This document shows, piece after piece, positions 10,717 through 24,175 of a DNA stretch of 64,000 nt. The position numbers and the translations under genes were made by a program. The notes beneath the pieces are model-generated. The model worked only from the letters and a program-made list of their open reading frames with translations, was not told the origin of the DNA and ran no database searches. Position 1 is the stretch's first letter; each line of letters starts with the position of its first letter. This DNA comes from Owenia fusiformis (taxonomy: Eukaryota > Annelida > Polychaeta > Sabellida > Oweniidae), in contig CAIIXF020000001.1 of assembly GCA_903813345.2 (NCBI GenBank), forward strand, positions 38,223,366-38,287,365, in the 5' to 3' direction.

Positions 10717-13655
10717 CATGATGTTGACATTAAAATGCAAAACAATATACAAGATAGCATAAAATTGGACCACTCTGTAATTTGGTGTGAGGTTAGCCTA
10801 TGTATTCCCACTAGTGTTGTCCAGGAAACACAGGCAGTTCCAGTTTCTGTAAATCAAACGAACACTACTTCTCATCGCAAATATAATACCAAGAATATAT
10901 CCAGTGATATATTTAAAAATGAACGATGCAGATCTGCGCTTACAAATGTATTAGACTTTCATTTAAACACTCAAGAAGCTCAAAAATCCATGGATAATTT
11001 ATATTCAGAGTTCATTGACATATTACATTGTGAAATGAATGAAAATCTTACATTTAGGGACATAAGTAGCAAGAAAGAGGTAAACATAGGGCAAAACCGT
11101 GGTGGAGTGAAGAACTCAATTCTGTATGGAAAGAAACTTGTAAATTAGAGAAGCTTTATATCAAAAGTAAAGGAAATAAACAGAATAGAGATAAAGCACG
11201 TGAACTTTTTCAACTTAAGCAAATGGAGTTTGACAAAATGTACAGGAAATCTAAACGTTTATATGAATCTAGCTTAAGAAACAATATAACAAACTTGGAA
11301 ACTTCAGATCCGCGGAAAATGTGGGAAGAAATAGGGAAATTAGGCCCTGGAAAAACATATTCAATACCATTAAAAGTAAAGTTAAATGATGGTGAATATA
11401 GTACTGATCTTAATTTAGTGTTAGGTAAATGGAAATCTGATTTTGAATCCTTATTTAATAACCATTGTGGAGATTATGATGAGGAGTTTCTTAAAGAGGT
11501 ACAGACATTAACAGCAAAATGGGAATGTGAGTTTGAGCAACTAGATAGAAACTGCCAACAGGAAAGTGAAACTTAACTGAAAGTGTTCTAAAAAATACTA
11601 TAGATGGCGCAATGTCAGAAGATGAAGTGAAAAAGGCTGTTACATCATTAAAAAACGGAAAAGCAGTGGGTGTAGAAAATATACCAAATGAGATACTTAA
11701 ATGTACACCATTACAGCCAGTTTTACATCAAATTATGAACTTATGTTTCAACCATGGAATTTTACCCAGCTTATGGTATAAGCCAATTATATGTCCAGTG
11801 CCAAAATCTGGAAATAAAAATGCTTTCGTACCACTTAATTATCGAGGGATTAGTTTAATCTCAACAATATGTAAAATATTTAGCACAATATTGAATAACA
11901 GATTATCTAGTTTCTTGGACTTAAACGGCATCATGAATGATGAACAGAATGGATTTCGTAAATTACGTTCATGCCTGGATCATATTTATGCATTAAGTAC
12001 TATTATACACAGCAGACTCCGAGTTAAACTAAGCACGTTTGTTTGCTATGTGGATTTTTCGAAATAATTTGATACCGTTGATCATGAATGTCTGTGGCCT
12101 TAGCTGTTGGAGCTAGGAATACACGGAAAACTCTATCGTGCTTTAAAAACAATGTATAAATGTATAATCTACTGTGTGCGAGTAAATGGATTATGTACTG
12201 ACTAGTTTGATGCTGGACCTCGTGGCGTTCGGCAGGGAGATAATATTTCTCCGACATTATTCACAATCTTTGTAAATGATCTCGTTACCGAAATAAAAAC
12301 GCTTGATGTAGGTGTCGATATCGCAGGAGACAATGTAAGCATATTACTGTATGCTGATGATGTTGCATTGATCGCACCAACAGAATAAAGTTGCAACAAA
12401 TGCTGAACTGTCTTCATGATTGGATATATAAGTGGTGACTGACTGTAAATGTTGAAAAAACGAAAGTAGTGGACTTTAGGAGAGCGTCGACATTGTTAAC
12501 AGAAACAATATTTGTGCTAGGGGATGCAAAAATTGGAAAAATAAACTCTTATCGCTATCTCGGAGTTGTTATGAATGAGACTCTCGACTACACTGAAATG
12601 GTTTCAACTCTAGCTGATGCAAGTTCTCGATCCCTTGGCGCTCTTATTGGAAAATATTATTCTATCAATGGACTTCATTATTCGACATTCACAAAGATGT
12701 ATAATGCAACCGTTATCCCCATCATGGATTACGGGGCTGGAGTTTGGGGCTATAAAGAATACGACAAACCGAATACTGTCCAAAACCGTGCCATGAGAAC
12801 ATTTATGGGCTTAGGAAAATATGCTCCCATTCCCGCTATGTATGGAGATATAGGCTGGATACCACCATGTGTTAGGCACCATGTTGAAATGGTTCGTTTA
12901 TTCATCCGACTTAGTAGAATGCCAAGAACAAGGATTACTCGAAGAATATTTGACTTTGACTATACCAATGCTGAAAAAGGCCATAGAGGATGGTGTGAAG
13001 AGGTAAAAGATATATTTAAAAATTCTAACCTCTTAGACCTCTATAATGAACGTTTCTTTAATAATTCAAGTGCAAGGTCAACATTAAAAACTGTAAAAGA
13101 TTCTGAAATGAATCTCTTTGTACATAAATGGACAGTTCAAATAACTACAATGCCAAAGTTACATACATATAAGTTAATTAAAGACAATTTTGGTACAGAG
13201 GATTATATAAAATTATTTTTATCAAGGAATCAAAGATCTGTTATTGCTAGAATTCGGTCAGGTACTCTTCACCTGAACATAGAAACTGGTCGATATAAAG
13301 GCCTGGCTGTTGAACAAAGACTCTGTGAGGCATGTAAATGTAGACATATAGAAACTGAGAAACATTTTCTTCTAGAATGCTCTTGTTACAAAGATTTGAG
13401 AAAAACTATAATTAGACCCCCTATGGTTCATGATAATGAAGATTTACTGAAACATCTTCTTTCAAATAAAAATTGTGTAAAACTTACAGCAAAATTTATA
13501 ATGTTAGCACTTGAAAAACGACAAAAAATTGTATAAATAACACACTGTAATTTATGTATTATGTATTTGTATAGTGCCTCATAAGCCTGATAAGGCTGGG
13601 TGCCGATTAAGGTGCGTGGCACTTAAATAAATAAATAAATAATAATGATAATAAA
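10717..13655 (+). mobile_element. 5'-truncated LINE inserted in the TIR element
   Basis: The insertion is bounded by an 8-bp duplication TATCTTGA (10709-10716 and 13656-13663). The 3' end has a non-coding tail with GGTGCCGATTAAGGTGCGTG and then an (AAAT)n-type repeat at about 13624-13655. The 5' end falls inside the endonuclease region, the usual result of incomplete reverse transcription. It clearly landed after the TIR element. Confidence 0.85.
10735..13536 (+). pseudogene. LINE endonuclease tail, reverse transcriptase and C-terminal region, broken
   Basis: The frame starts near the C-terminal endonuclease motif (KLDHSVIW), then a linker. RT begins around 11612 with SLKNGKAVGVENIPNEILK, continues with PVPKSGNKNAFVPLNYRGIS and ISTICKIFS, and reaches YVDFSK before a stop at 12065. 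Downstream, GPRGVRQGDNISPTLF and YADDVALIAP (YADD at 12350-12361) follow in the same frame, with further stops. The last 355 codons (12469-13536) are open and hold a CEAC...H...C zinc-knuckle-like motif near the end. At least four stops and a frameshift near 11100-11220 make it inactive. The LINE clade was not determined. Confidence 0.85.
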
Positions 13656-14158
13656 TATCTTGATTTCTATTATGACCGCCTTGTACCCAAGAGAAAGCCA
13701 CGTGCTTTACCGACCCAATGTTATTGTCGGTAAAATTTGACCAATCAATGATGGCCCTACATTGCCGGACTAGGTCTTCTTGCATTTCCATCGCGAATTC
13801 AGTTTTGATTTTGAATCAACATTGAATTACATGATTTCATTTATACGAGTATTATGACTGCTTACATTCCAATGTACATTTAATAACATAATATATTGTA
13901 ACTCTCAAGAAACACTCGATCAGATCAGATAACGTTTTGATTGGTCAATCAGCCTGAAGTCACACGTCGTGTCCATGCGATATTGTCAATCAATAAGGTT
14001 TCGCGATACCCTTAGGTAGCGTAGGTATTATGGGAATCTCGGAACCGCTGAATAACTTAGCATAATATCAGCGATGATGCATTGGATTGTACAAGGTGGC
14101 AATAATTCAAGATCAGATAAGTAAATAAATACCGACTTGGGCAAGGCTACAAGTTTCA

Positions 14159-14977
14159 GAGCCATGAACATTCCTTAAAAGTGACAATGAGCAGCCAACA
14201 TATGGACCATCCATAAATCTTGATAATTTTGACAGCTCAGCTGAACGAGCCTACAGATTCCTTGAAACAAATGACCCAAATTCAAGAATAACATTATCTA
14301 TTTACAATTTTTTTGAAATCGTGGTAAGTGGAATCTTTCCAATTACAAATATAGCATAATTATTGTTTTTTGGACACTGTGGATTAAAATATCAAAAATA
14401 CACACATTCAAAATGATTCAATTAAAACCTAGCCAGTCTGTTTATTGAATCCATTCAGAACGTCTACTAATCCACACGATACTTCATAATTAAATTGCTT
14501 TTTTAAAGCGGATATTTTATACCATAACCCAAAAAATATTATAAAACGCATTGTATTTGTATTTTACTTCACACAGACATATTTGTGTACGTGAAATAAT
14601 TATATTACTCGAATTTTTTATTCCCCATTATAAGGTAAACCTATGGCAAATTATACATACCTTCTCACAGCTATGAGCGAGATGATAAAACTGGTCGAGT
14701 GAACTCGTTTGAGTTATCTATTCTTCGTAAAAATATCAGAGAATGTGTGTTCATAGCGTAGCTTTGGTTTTGTAAATCAATGAAATATGATATACACGGA
14801 TGAGTAAATATAGATTATTTAAACAGAAGTGCAAAATTCTTCCATTGAAAAGTACAGAGGCGAGCACCCACGATACATATCATATAAATGACTGCATCCA
14901 CATAGATCGACTAGCCACAGTGACAAACAACATTTATAAATTATACTGATGTAGATAAAGTAAAAAAGGATTAACGT
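14159..14977. other. Intergenic, with inverted match to 9990-10075
   Basis: Mostly AT-rich DNA without exons. The segment 14857-14925 (CGAGCACCCACGATACAT, then CATAGATCGACTAGCCACAG) is the inverse of 9990-10075, so a pair of inverted MITE pieces surrounds the 10.7-14.1 kb transposon nest. Confidence 0.45.
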
Positions 14978-15410
14978 TAACACCCCAGTCACATTTCCTG
15001 CGGCGATCGTGCGGTCTATCATTTCTGCGGTCAGTAACATTTCTACGCTCGCCGTGGAATTTCTGCGGTCGGATACTTTTGCAGTCACATTTCCTACGGC
15101 AGCCGCACGACGAGTTTTTGAATTTCTGTTGATTTAATGTTAATTCTTCTTTTTATTTTATCTATCAGTACAGTTTATAAATGTTGTTCGTAGTGTTGGG
15201 ATATAGTATCGAATAAAAAGTGAACACAATGAACACAAATATTATAACTCCGAGTTATAATTTCTACGGCTACCCTGCGGCCTGTAAAAAACTGGATACG
15301 CCGTAAGGAAGGCGAGCGTAGTTTATCTACGCTCGCCGCAGAAATTCACTGATTTAATAAATCTGTGGTCGTCGCACAGTCTCCGTACGACAAATGTGAT
15401 TGGGGTGTTA
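14978..15410. mobile_element. CACCCCAGTCACATTT MITE, complete copy
   Basis: Bounded by TAACACCCCAGTCACATTT and the inverted AAATGTGATTGGGGTGTTA. The interior has CG-rich modules (GCGGTCTATCATTTCTGCGG, CTACGCTCGCCGCAGAAATT, GCCGTAAGGAAGGCGAGCGT) in both orientations around an AT-rich core with CAGTACAGTTTATAAATG. No coding capacity. Its right 316 bp reappear at 63459-63774 with a single C-to-T difference. Confidence 0.72.
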
Positions 15411-17043
15411 CACAAGACAAAATCGTGTTTAATAACTTGCAATAAACTGCTTATTACCATCTTACTCGGTGCTTAGTTGTCGCTATCCTTGATTATTGAT
15501 ACACTTATTTGGAAGGCTACTTCTGCTTACCCCTAGGTATTGATACACGTATCCGTGGTTTTTAGGCCCGAATACCGAGGTTTATCTTTTTAATTATCGT
15601 GTCTTATTCTATTGCATTAATATGTTGTTAACTTTAGAACTACGCGCGTGATATGATAGGCCTACATTCTGACATTTATTTGAATATGCTACATGTGTAT
15701 GCTTGGTTTTTGGACTGACAACGAGTAGTAAGTATCGATGTGTTTAGCTAAATAGAAGCGTGATAATCCATAAAGCTAGATAAGGACAATTCGTTTAAAA
15801 GAAAGCTACACTTTATAAATCTATTAATAAAAATGTAATATTTTAAGAAAAACAGATTTTTAGATTTACCAGACGCAAGCAAGGTGTTGTGGTTTACGAT
15901 ATTAATTGAAATTGCAGATTAAATATTCTTATTTAAAGACGTCTTTATGCAAAAAGTCTGATCTATTTAAGACATCAGTATTCTCAGAAATTGGTTATCC
16001 GAAGTGGATACCAAGTTCTGACCAGCAGACGAACAATTGGAGACATAGGTTATGTTTGTTTATTTAACGGTCAGACTTGTTGACTTGCCGATCCGTATTT
16101 TCAACTTTGTGCGAACACGTTCTGTTTATTATTCCTTTATACTTTCTACTTGCTGAGCAATGACTGATTTGATAGTTTTATTCAAAAATTTTATTGTCCA
16201 TTTTTTATATTTTTAATAAGTGATGTTTGAGTAAAAAAATTAAGAAATGGTGTAATTCTTTGTGGTAAATCATAAGATTGATGATGTCGAACCATGAGAT
16301 AATGAAATGACTGAGGTAAGATATAAGCATTTGTTATGGAAGACATATTATCAATATATCAGGTATATCACATATAAAAATAAATACAGCGTTGTTGCAA
16401 ATTGAGCAATTGTTTTAATAATATAATAAACGGGGCCGTTGGAAGAAACATTACAACATATTGATATTGAGCGTCGTGTGTTGTTTGAACTGTCTTGTCG
16501 CTCATAATTCCATCAGCCAGTTGTCCATAATCTGGCGTTTCTCAGTCTGGTATCTTTACTGATTTTAGGAATGGTTGCAAAACGGCAAGATTTCCCATGT
16601 TATGTCCTTTTAATGACCATTTTGTATGCCTTTTATTTCCACACCATGTTTTGATTTTGCCTTGATGCTATTGTGTCATAGTGTTTTTGCTTTAAAAAAG
16701 CAAGAAATATCAACTTTTTAATTAAGAAATGTTGGTTAATCTCTTGTTGTAAATCACATTGTTGATGATGTTAACGGACCATGAGATAACATATTGTCAG
16801 GGGAAAGATATCAATAATATAAAATAAATATTATAGATATTAATTGTTTGCACTGAAGTAATGTGACTATTCTAGCGAATCAGGTAGATATTTCTTCGGT
16901 TTTCCAGTTTTTCCGTAATGAAAGCATTTATTTTTCGTTTCCATTAATTTGACTAGTAGGGTCGTTGATAAACACATTAAAACTGTAAAAGTATTTATTG
17001 GAAGTACTTGTTTTAACTGTCTTGTCGCCTCTCTTTTTTACTC
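15411..17043. other. Intergenic, no recognised feature
   Basis: AT-rich. A weak duplication is visible: 16240-16310 (GGTGTAATTCTTTGTGGTAAATC...CCATGAGATAA) and 16728-16790 share the same order of words, as do the CTGTCTTGTCGC segments near 16490 and 17020. This suggests an old ~500-bp tandem duplication. No exon recognised. Confidence 0.35.
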
Positions 17044-17275
17044 TCAAATGGCATAGCCGTAGCCAGGGGGGGGGAGGGTGCGATGCATAACCAATAAAAT
17101 AGAACCATGAAATAGAAGAAGAGAAAGAAGCTTCTAGCTCAATTTTGAAGGAAGTTGCATCTTTTTGCCTGCTTTTGCCACGATTGCACCCCTCTCCCGA
17201 CTGAAAACCGAGATTGTTTTTCTTGGCGATCGTACCCCCCCCCCCCTGACTGAAAGTTGGCTATGCCCCTGAACA
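17044..17275. mobile_element. G/C-run MITE (GGCATAGCC...GGCTATGCC)
   Basis: Starts ATGGCATAGCCGTAGCCAGG plus a G-run and ends with a C-run, CTGACTGAAAGTTGGCTATG and CCCCTG. Internal words AATAGAACCATGAAATAGAAG, CTTCTAGCTCA and GAAGTTGCATC recur in the same order at 23945-24175 and 32455-32730, and inverted at about 31200-31390. No coding capacity. Confidence 0.65.
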
Positions 17276-20200
17276 TGGATAATAGGGGCACTATTACCCT
17301 GCGTACAGAGTCTAGTTATAAACTATAAGAAGACGCAACTCTCTTTTTCATACACATGCCTGCATAACAATCGGAGACAGAAGTTTTACAATTGTCCAAC
17401 AAAAATAATAAGAATCTAACATTTAATGATAACAAAAGGATTAATTGCTATATAGTCTTTGTTTTTTAACTGCGGACGTGTACCAACATCACCTTGATTA
17501 CAGAAAAGATTATCTAACAGTCTAGAATTGCTCCTGGGTTTTAATTACAGTTTATGAATAGAGTTATTTTTGCCTCTATTCTCATTTTTTAAACCGGTCT
17601 CTGTTTGCTTATCCATTATTTGTGATAAATTATTTCAGTTAGAGTCGAAATCATACACCAAATAAACCGGATTAAAATAAGCCAGTCTGATTGCGAATTT
17701 GCAAATCCTGTAAAAGTGACTTAAAGCCGCCTTTTAATTAGAGAAAACAATAAGCTTATCCATCTGATTAAGAAGAAATCAATGCTATTAGATTTGTGCA
17801 TTATCTTCAAGCAAGCCAGTAAGACAATCAACGATCTGGCGTTTTGTCTAATCCCCGCCAGTTTAAATTCAATATTGACCAATGCATGACTTAATATTTT
17901 CATTCTACAAACATTGCAGTGTTTTAATGATTGTATAAACCACATTGTTACCATCCCCGATGTACCATCAGGCCTGTCTCGCTGCGCAAAATAAAGCATT
18001 CCGACCCAAAGTTGTATATCTGTAATTTGGGGGGGGGGGGGCGACGTTCATGTAGAAATATACAATAATTATGTCCGTGTAAAAGCTAAAATTATAAAAA
18101 ATCTAATTTCAAAGTCATTCTATTCATGGAAGCGTCAAGTTAGGAAAAACAATGCTAAACACTAAAATAAACAAATCGACTAGATTACTTTTGAAAACTT
18201 CCTGAGAGAAAATGGACAAATGTATTTTCCTAACTCATTAGAACGTCTGTCTGATTGAAATACTATTTTTCTAAATACAATATAAATGAATAAATCTTGG
18301 TTGCAAAATAATGCTGAGCCTAATAAAAAATTCAAATACTTTCTTTTGCAAATTCCTGAAGAAACTAAAGGATTACAGGTTTGGTTAGAATAAACTGCTT
18401 AAATTGTACATTTTAAAACTATAAGTGTGATTTGAAACCCGGGATTTGAAACAAGTTTGTATTGAAGGTCTGTTACAGAGGGGGCATACAATGTCCCATT
18501 TACTCACCCCTCATCTCCCGTACCCGATCTTATTTATGTCTCCAGTTTGTTTCTTGTATATTAATATTTGAAATCAAGTCATTAAGAATGCCAGGGGCCA
18601 GTTTGGGGGTTTGATTTTAGTTATTTTCCTTTAGTCATCGTCTGACTTATTTGAAAATATGGAAATTCGGAAGATACCAATTAGCTATTTCAAATGGCAA
18701 CATAGTGAAATTTTAGCACAAGAGCACGAATCAACAGTTGAAAGCAAAAGCATTTGGATATTGTAATTTAAAGCGTTTAAACTTTCATAAGATTATACTT
18801 TTGGTTCCCATGATTTGACATCTTTGATCACCTGCAGTTAAGTATCTAGAAAAACATTGCTACTGTAATTAACTGTTAGACGCAGACGATCTTTTTTCCT
18901 TCACACAATATACATATTCACAAAAGGCATTCCCAGCTAAATCACACGAATTGGTGTCAAACTTAACACATTGCCCTTGGTATATAACCAATATCCCCCG
19001 GAACCCCTCTCAATAAATACCCTGCATGATTAAATCGAGTTACAAGCCCTCCTGACAGTTGTTAAAGTGGATTGTACAGGGTCTTGAATAACTAGTATGA
19101 TTTACTGTACATGTAAAACAAAATGGTAATCGCGCATTTGCTGCACAATCATTCCCCGATTCAACAGTGGTGCAAAAAGCCATCCTTTGATCATTTGTTT
19201 AATCTAAAGTTCATGTAATGAGGATTAGAAAAATAATGAAGTCTTAAATAATAATCTCTGCTGGAAATGATGCCCTTATACTTGCAAAATCAAACCCCGA
19301 CTCGACATATTTCTAGTGATGCAATGAACGACCTGCGATTTTTAACAAACGCCAAATCCCAACCGCCGAACGTTAACACTTAATGCTGAATATTAACACA
19401 TTAAAAAGTGACAAGAAACAAAAGGATTGTCTTCAATATGCCAAACAGCCCCTGGGAACAGTCACATGTTTATTTCTATGCTACCGTATATCGATGGAAA
19501 ATATGTTAAAACTAACTTTAAACAATATCAAGTTGGTCTATTTTTAAAATTAATAATCTTGCATATAAGTGGCTTATCAGATCAATGATCAATCACTTAT
19601 TCCATTTTAATCCTACAGGTCGGGAGGGAGCTGTGGGGGGTTACATATAATGAAATTTCTACATGCAAGATCATTTTCACATGTGCAGATACATGTATGA
19701 TTAATAAAGTCGATGCCATGAGATTTGTGATTGGGTTTTATCGAAAAGAATATCACCAAAAAATTTTATCATCGTGTAGAAAGTCCAATCTAAAATCTGG
19801 TAAATGTGTTGCATTTATTGAAGCAATAACACTGTAATTAATACCACTGTAAAACTATATTGCAAATGTTTGATATGAAATTCGATTGTCAGGAGTACGA
19901 AATACACATCAATACTTTTACATAATATCCAGTGTATTATAATAAGATGTTATAACAAAGTCAATTGAAAATCTTCAGTTTCAGCAAAACTAGTTGTAAA
20001 ACTCCCTAAATCTGTTAAAGGGAAGCCCCGGGGGAAGCCTTCATTCAAGCACTGACGTTTAAGTTTATGTTTAAGAGGAAGAATTCAGTATCCCGTGTGT
20101 TCACTACCCCCCTCCCATCCCCAATTATTTAACTTCATGTATGCTCCAATGTGTTTCATTTCTGTGATTGATAAATGTAATCAATATGATAGCTCTATAT

Positions 20201-20280
20201 TACTCAATTCTTAAGTCGCCAGGAGGCGTTAATTAAAAGTGCCTCTTCGAATCTCAGCCTGAAAAACAATTCCTAGCCGG
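17276..20280. other. Intergenic, no recognised gene
   Basis: Three kilobases of AT-rich DNA without clear exons, domains or inverted repeats on either strand. The 92-codon minus-strand ORF at 17721-17999 has no recognisable motif. Confidence 0.35.
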
Positions 20281-20400
20281 GGTTTGTAGAAAAAACCGGG
20301 TACCGGGTACCGGGTACTAAATCCTCCATGCGGGATTCCAACTTGGTACCCGGTACCCGGTCGAGAAAGTACCCGGTCGAAAAAACCGGGTACCCAGAAA
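20281..20400. repeat. GGTACCCGG palindrome cluster, copy 1
   Basis: Starts GGTTTGTAGAAAAAACCGGG and carries tandem GGTACC-centred palindromes (CCGGGTACCGGGTACCGGGT) on both sides of ACTAAATCCTCCATGCGG. The copy at 31697-31818 is the reverse complement with few changes. Confidence 0.75.
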
Positions 20401-22319
20401 CTGGGCATACGTTTCTTCACAGTAGACTAGAACAGGAATAAAGCTTGTAATCCCTTTATTTACGTCGTATTTGCTATTCCCTCTGACCAAGGATGAAACT
20501 AAGCATTTAAAGGTAATAAAAAGTAAACGTTAAAACACAATTCACGACAGGGGCGAAGGTAGGCCATTTTCCAGAGTACGTTAGATCTACCGTTTTCTAC
20601 CAACGATAACAAATATTTCTGAAAATACGTGTATGTCAAGGTAACATCTCCATATAATCATGAAATGGGACGCAATCATTAATGTCATATGATATGATTA
20701 TAAACATGATTATTTAGTTTAACTTAAACTGTATAAACGGTGAACATTGTTTCAAGCTCTTTGCTGCAATGTATTCTTCATTGTACGAATATAAAACACG
20801 TTATCTATTTATTATTTTATAATACACGTAATAGTGATTTAGTTTATTTGTTTATAATACATTGTTTTAGTGAACTGGATTTGGATTCAGTGGTCGTCTT
20901 CGAATGAACATTCATTTGTCATGTTAACCTCCAAGATACAATGGTCAACTTTTGCTTTTACGTTTAATCATAATCAAGGCTTTCCCTAAATTTCCTGTCA
21001 GATCATGAATGCCAGACTTCACCAAGTATTTAAATTATTTTTTTGCGTTTTATCATCCTTCCCAAAAGCTACAATTCATGCATATGGTACAACTACTACT
21101 TACCGACTTACCGTTTATCATTGTTTTGTTGCAAATATGGGGATGTTTCCACGACTTGAACCTAGGGGTTTATATAGACGGGACTTCCCCTTTTCATAAT
21201 GTCATTACATGTATATATTTTCTGTTTTGTAGGTTCCCGTGGGTAAGATACAGAAGGGGCATAGACACAACAGTGGCGTTTTTCAAGTTATAGCCGTGGA
21301 ATTATATAGTTTATGCATCTTGCCTCAAGCGACGTGTTAAGTCTGACGTGTTAACCCTAAAAATGTTTATCCCATATTGGGTTTGAGAAACACAGTTGCT
21401 GAATACAAGTGCAAACTATGAAATAACCATATATACAATAATACAATAGATAATGTTTGGCATGCATTGTGTTTCTGTTTCATTGTTAAATTAGTTGAAA
21501 GTATATACAAAGAATTTATTCACCAGGAGGGATTTGCTATGTGGAATATCACATGATATTAATATTTCCCGAGGGAACGCAGTGACAGAGTGAAATATTG
21601 ATACCATCCGAGGAATATTCTCAATATCATCCCGACAGGTGAATAACGACCTTATACCATGGTCAAGAGCAACATATATCTAAAATCCTTTTTGAATGAG
21701 AGAAAATGTTTGAAAAAATGAAAAATTTTGAAACAACTTTTTTGAAAATTGAAAATTTTTGAATAAATACCCGGGTTGATATCCATATCATCCCTCTAAT
21801 CCCAATATCATCCATATCCCAAATATGTGATTTATCACTTACTATTATATACTGAGATATTGCTCTGACCATGGTATAAAAAGAATAACAAGTTATCATA
21901 AGCAGATTTCTTTTCAGGGTATTCAACGGCGATGTAGGACTTGAAATCTGCGTCACACATCCCGGACACACATTTCCTCGGATATTCTCAAATAAGCAGT
22001 TATACCTGTTTGCATGTTTTACTTTTGATTTGATTTGATTGTTTAAATTAGATAAAGTCTTTCAAATGCGGTCAAATGTCACCAGTATCTGGAGGGTTGA
22101 GACTTTATTTAGGAATTAAATTAGAATAAGTATAACGTTGATCTTATTGATTTATTTTCTAAACCATTTTCCGTTTTGTCGCATGAGTTAGAAATAACTT
22201 GATTCCAGCTAAAATAGATAATGCGTTGCAATCATTTAAAGATTATCCTTCTGTTGTTTGTAACCATATTAATTAATGAGCATATGTTTAGAGGTGCATG
22301 CGGGGGTGCTTGCCGTTTT
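20401..22319. other. Intergenic with a small inverted-repeat piece
   Basis: Holds a short element-like segment (about 21653-21880) with inverted ends TTATACCATGGTCA and TGACCATGGTATAA, extended by GAGCAA on the inner side. Next to it (21540-21640) lies an AATATT-rich, partly palindromic stretch with GGGAACGCAGTGACAGAGTG. No exon recognised. Confidence 0.4.
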
Positions 22320-22720
22320 ATTTTGCCATCTACATTTTATATTATCAGCTCTTATCTTGATACATGTATGTTGAGAATTCTTCAGAGACAACTCCCAGAC
22401 ACTATCATGGACCGACTAAACACTTTAAAGTATAAGTAGCGGCCTGCTTTTGCCATGGGGATTTTTATTGCATAACTATGAAATTAGACTGTTAAAGGCA
22501 GACAAATTGCAAGCAAAATCAGATCAGATTATTTTGCCATCTACAATTTATATTGTTATCTGTCTTGATAAGTTGAGAATTCTTCAAGGATATCTCCGAG
22601 AAACTAACATGGACTGGCTACATTATTCATTACCTGCTTTTGCCGGGGGGGGGGGGTCAGGCCCGCCAGAAACCTGTCTTCAAGGGGGTGCGATTTTACC
22701 CCCCCCCCCGTGGGCCTAAT
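22320..22720. repeat. Diverged direct duplication followed by a G/C-run piece
   Basis: The segments 22320-22455 and 22528-22643 share ATTTTGCCATCTACA, TTGAGAATTCTTCA, CATGGAC and CCTGCTTTTGCC in the same order, about 195 bp apart. Both copies can be read as related peptides (LRILQRQLPDTIMDRL and LRILQGYLRETNMDWL) of no known family. 22650-22720 is a G-run/C-run piece with GTCAGGCCCGCC, like the flank of the 1735 array. Confidence 0.5.
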
Positions 22721-23944
22721 CCGTTTCTATTTCCCTACCCAACATGGACTGAGTGCGTGTTTGCGTGGGTGAAGGGTTTGGTATAATTGGGTTTCTTGAG
22801 AAGGGCAGTCAGAAATGGCAGTCTTGGCAGTCAGAAATTATTTACGCCACCCCTTCCCCTTTATCAAATGCTCATGACTTGAAATGCTGAACTATGCTTT
22901 ATGTGCATTGCAACAATATCAAAATCAGAATTACGCATTGTTTTCTAGTAACATTCAACAAAAACAAACGTTCAACAAATTGAGACGTCTGATTGCTTAT
23001 TCCAGCGACCGTTTCCCGTCATTACATTGCAATGACATTGTTGGCAGAGGAAATCGAGTCTGTATTGATCTGTATTGTATTGAATATGTGATTATATAGA
23101 TAAAAGGAAGTGAGAGGAAAAGCAACTTTTGAGAAATCGAAATTATTTGATACCATTCGCACAGGCATTCAATAGGCAAGTTTTTTTTATTTATTTCATT
23201 CCTATCCAACAGCAATCATCCATGACTTTTGACAAAGTGAAATCAACTATTCAGGCTTCATGATCTTGTGGAACTTCAATAAGGGAACGAAGGTTTTATC
23301 CTCATTATAAACAAATGCAAGAACCTTGAAGTATATTAATCCTTAATAATCTAGGAACTGTTTGGGAGGGGGTCTTATATCTATGTCACTCCACCACAAG
23401 TAGACACATTTGTCTCCAACTTTTTTTTGTGGACGATCGATGTTTGGCGGTTGGTGTTTGACGTTTGGCATCTGTAACAAAATGTAATCACACAGGCAGA
23501 TTAATAGTACTTTGAGTAATGATTATTATAGATTATACCTAGGATGATCCTAGGTTATACATGTAGTGTCATCTTGTTCATGGGAATCAACTTGAATCGC
23601 ATAAGCCGACATTTGACAGCAGTTTGATTTTTCATCGAACATAATTGCAATCAATTTCCATGATATTTGGAAAGAGCAAACATTTTGAAAGCAAATGTAA
23701 TCAAGTTTCGGGATTTCTGATATAGTTCAATCAAGCTTTGAAGAAATTAACTTCATTTCCCCATTGTATCCTCAGAAAATTAAACTAAGTGGAGACATTA
23801 CATATGTATACTGTTTTGTAATTTCAAATTGATATCATATTACGCCTTTAGTGTAGGCTACGTGGCGCAATTGTAATTATTCTCAATTATCCATTTAAAA
23901 TGCAACTGTATTCTAAGATCCAAGGCCTGCACTTTATTGTGTTC
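22721..23944. other. Intergenic, no recognised feature
   Basis: AT-rich sequence without recognisable exon, inverted repeat or tandem array. Confidence 0.3.
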
Positions 23945-24175
23945 AGTACTATGCAAAGGCGTAGTGAGGGGGGATGGGTGCGACCCCGATAACCAATAAA
24001 ATAGAACCATTGGATAGAAGAAACGAGCTTTAAATTGAAAGCGTCTAGCTCACTTTTGAAGGCAGTTGCATCAATTTTTGTAAAATTCAAAACAAATCTT
24101 GAAAAAATTGGTTTTTGCCGTGCTCATGCCACGATCGCCCCCGGCAACCTGACTGAAAGCTGGCTACGCCCCCGC
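23945..24175. mobile_element. G/C-run MITE, second copy
   Basis: AAGGCGTAGTGAGGGGGGAT is followed by AACCAATAAAATAGAACCAT, GTCTAGCTCACTTTTGAAGG and CAGTTGCATC, and the copy ends CTGACTGAAAGCTGGCTACG before CCCCCG. Same order and orientation as 17044-17275. Confidence 0.62.

Larger units (their letters stand above)
10680..14149. mobile_element. MULE-like non-autonomous TIR element, copy 1, split by a LINE
   Basis: The ends are a perfect 19-bp inverted repeat (TAGCCTTGCCCAAGTCGGT). They are flanked by a 9-bp direct duplication CAAGTTTCA at 10671-10679 and 14150-14158. Without the inserted LINE and its duplicated site, the element is about 523 bp. The interior shares ACCGCCTTGTAC and CCACGTGCTTTACCGAC with the copy at 37878. 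A 9-bp duplication plus TIR is typical of Mutator-like elements; no transposase is present, so the superfamily is inferred. Confidence 0.85.
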
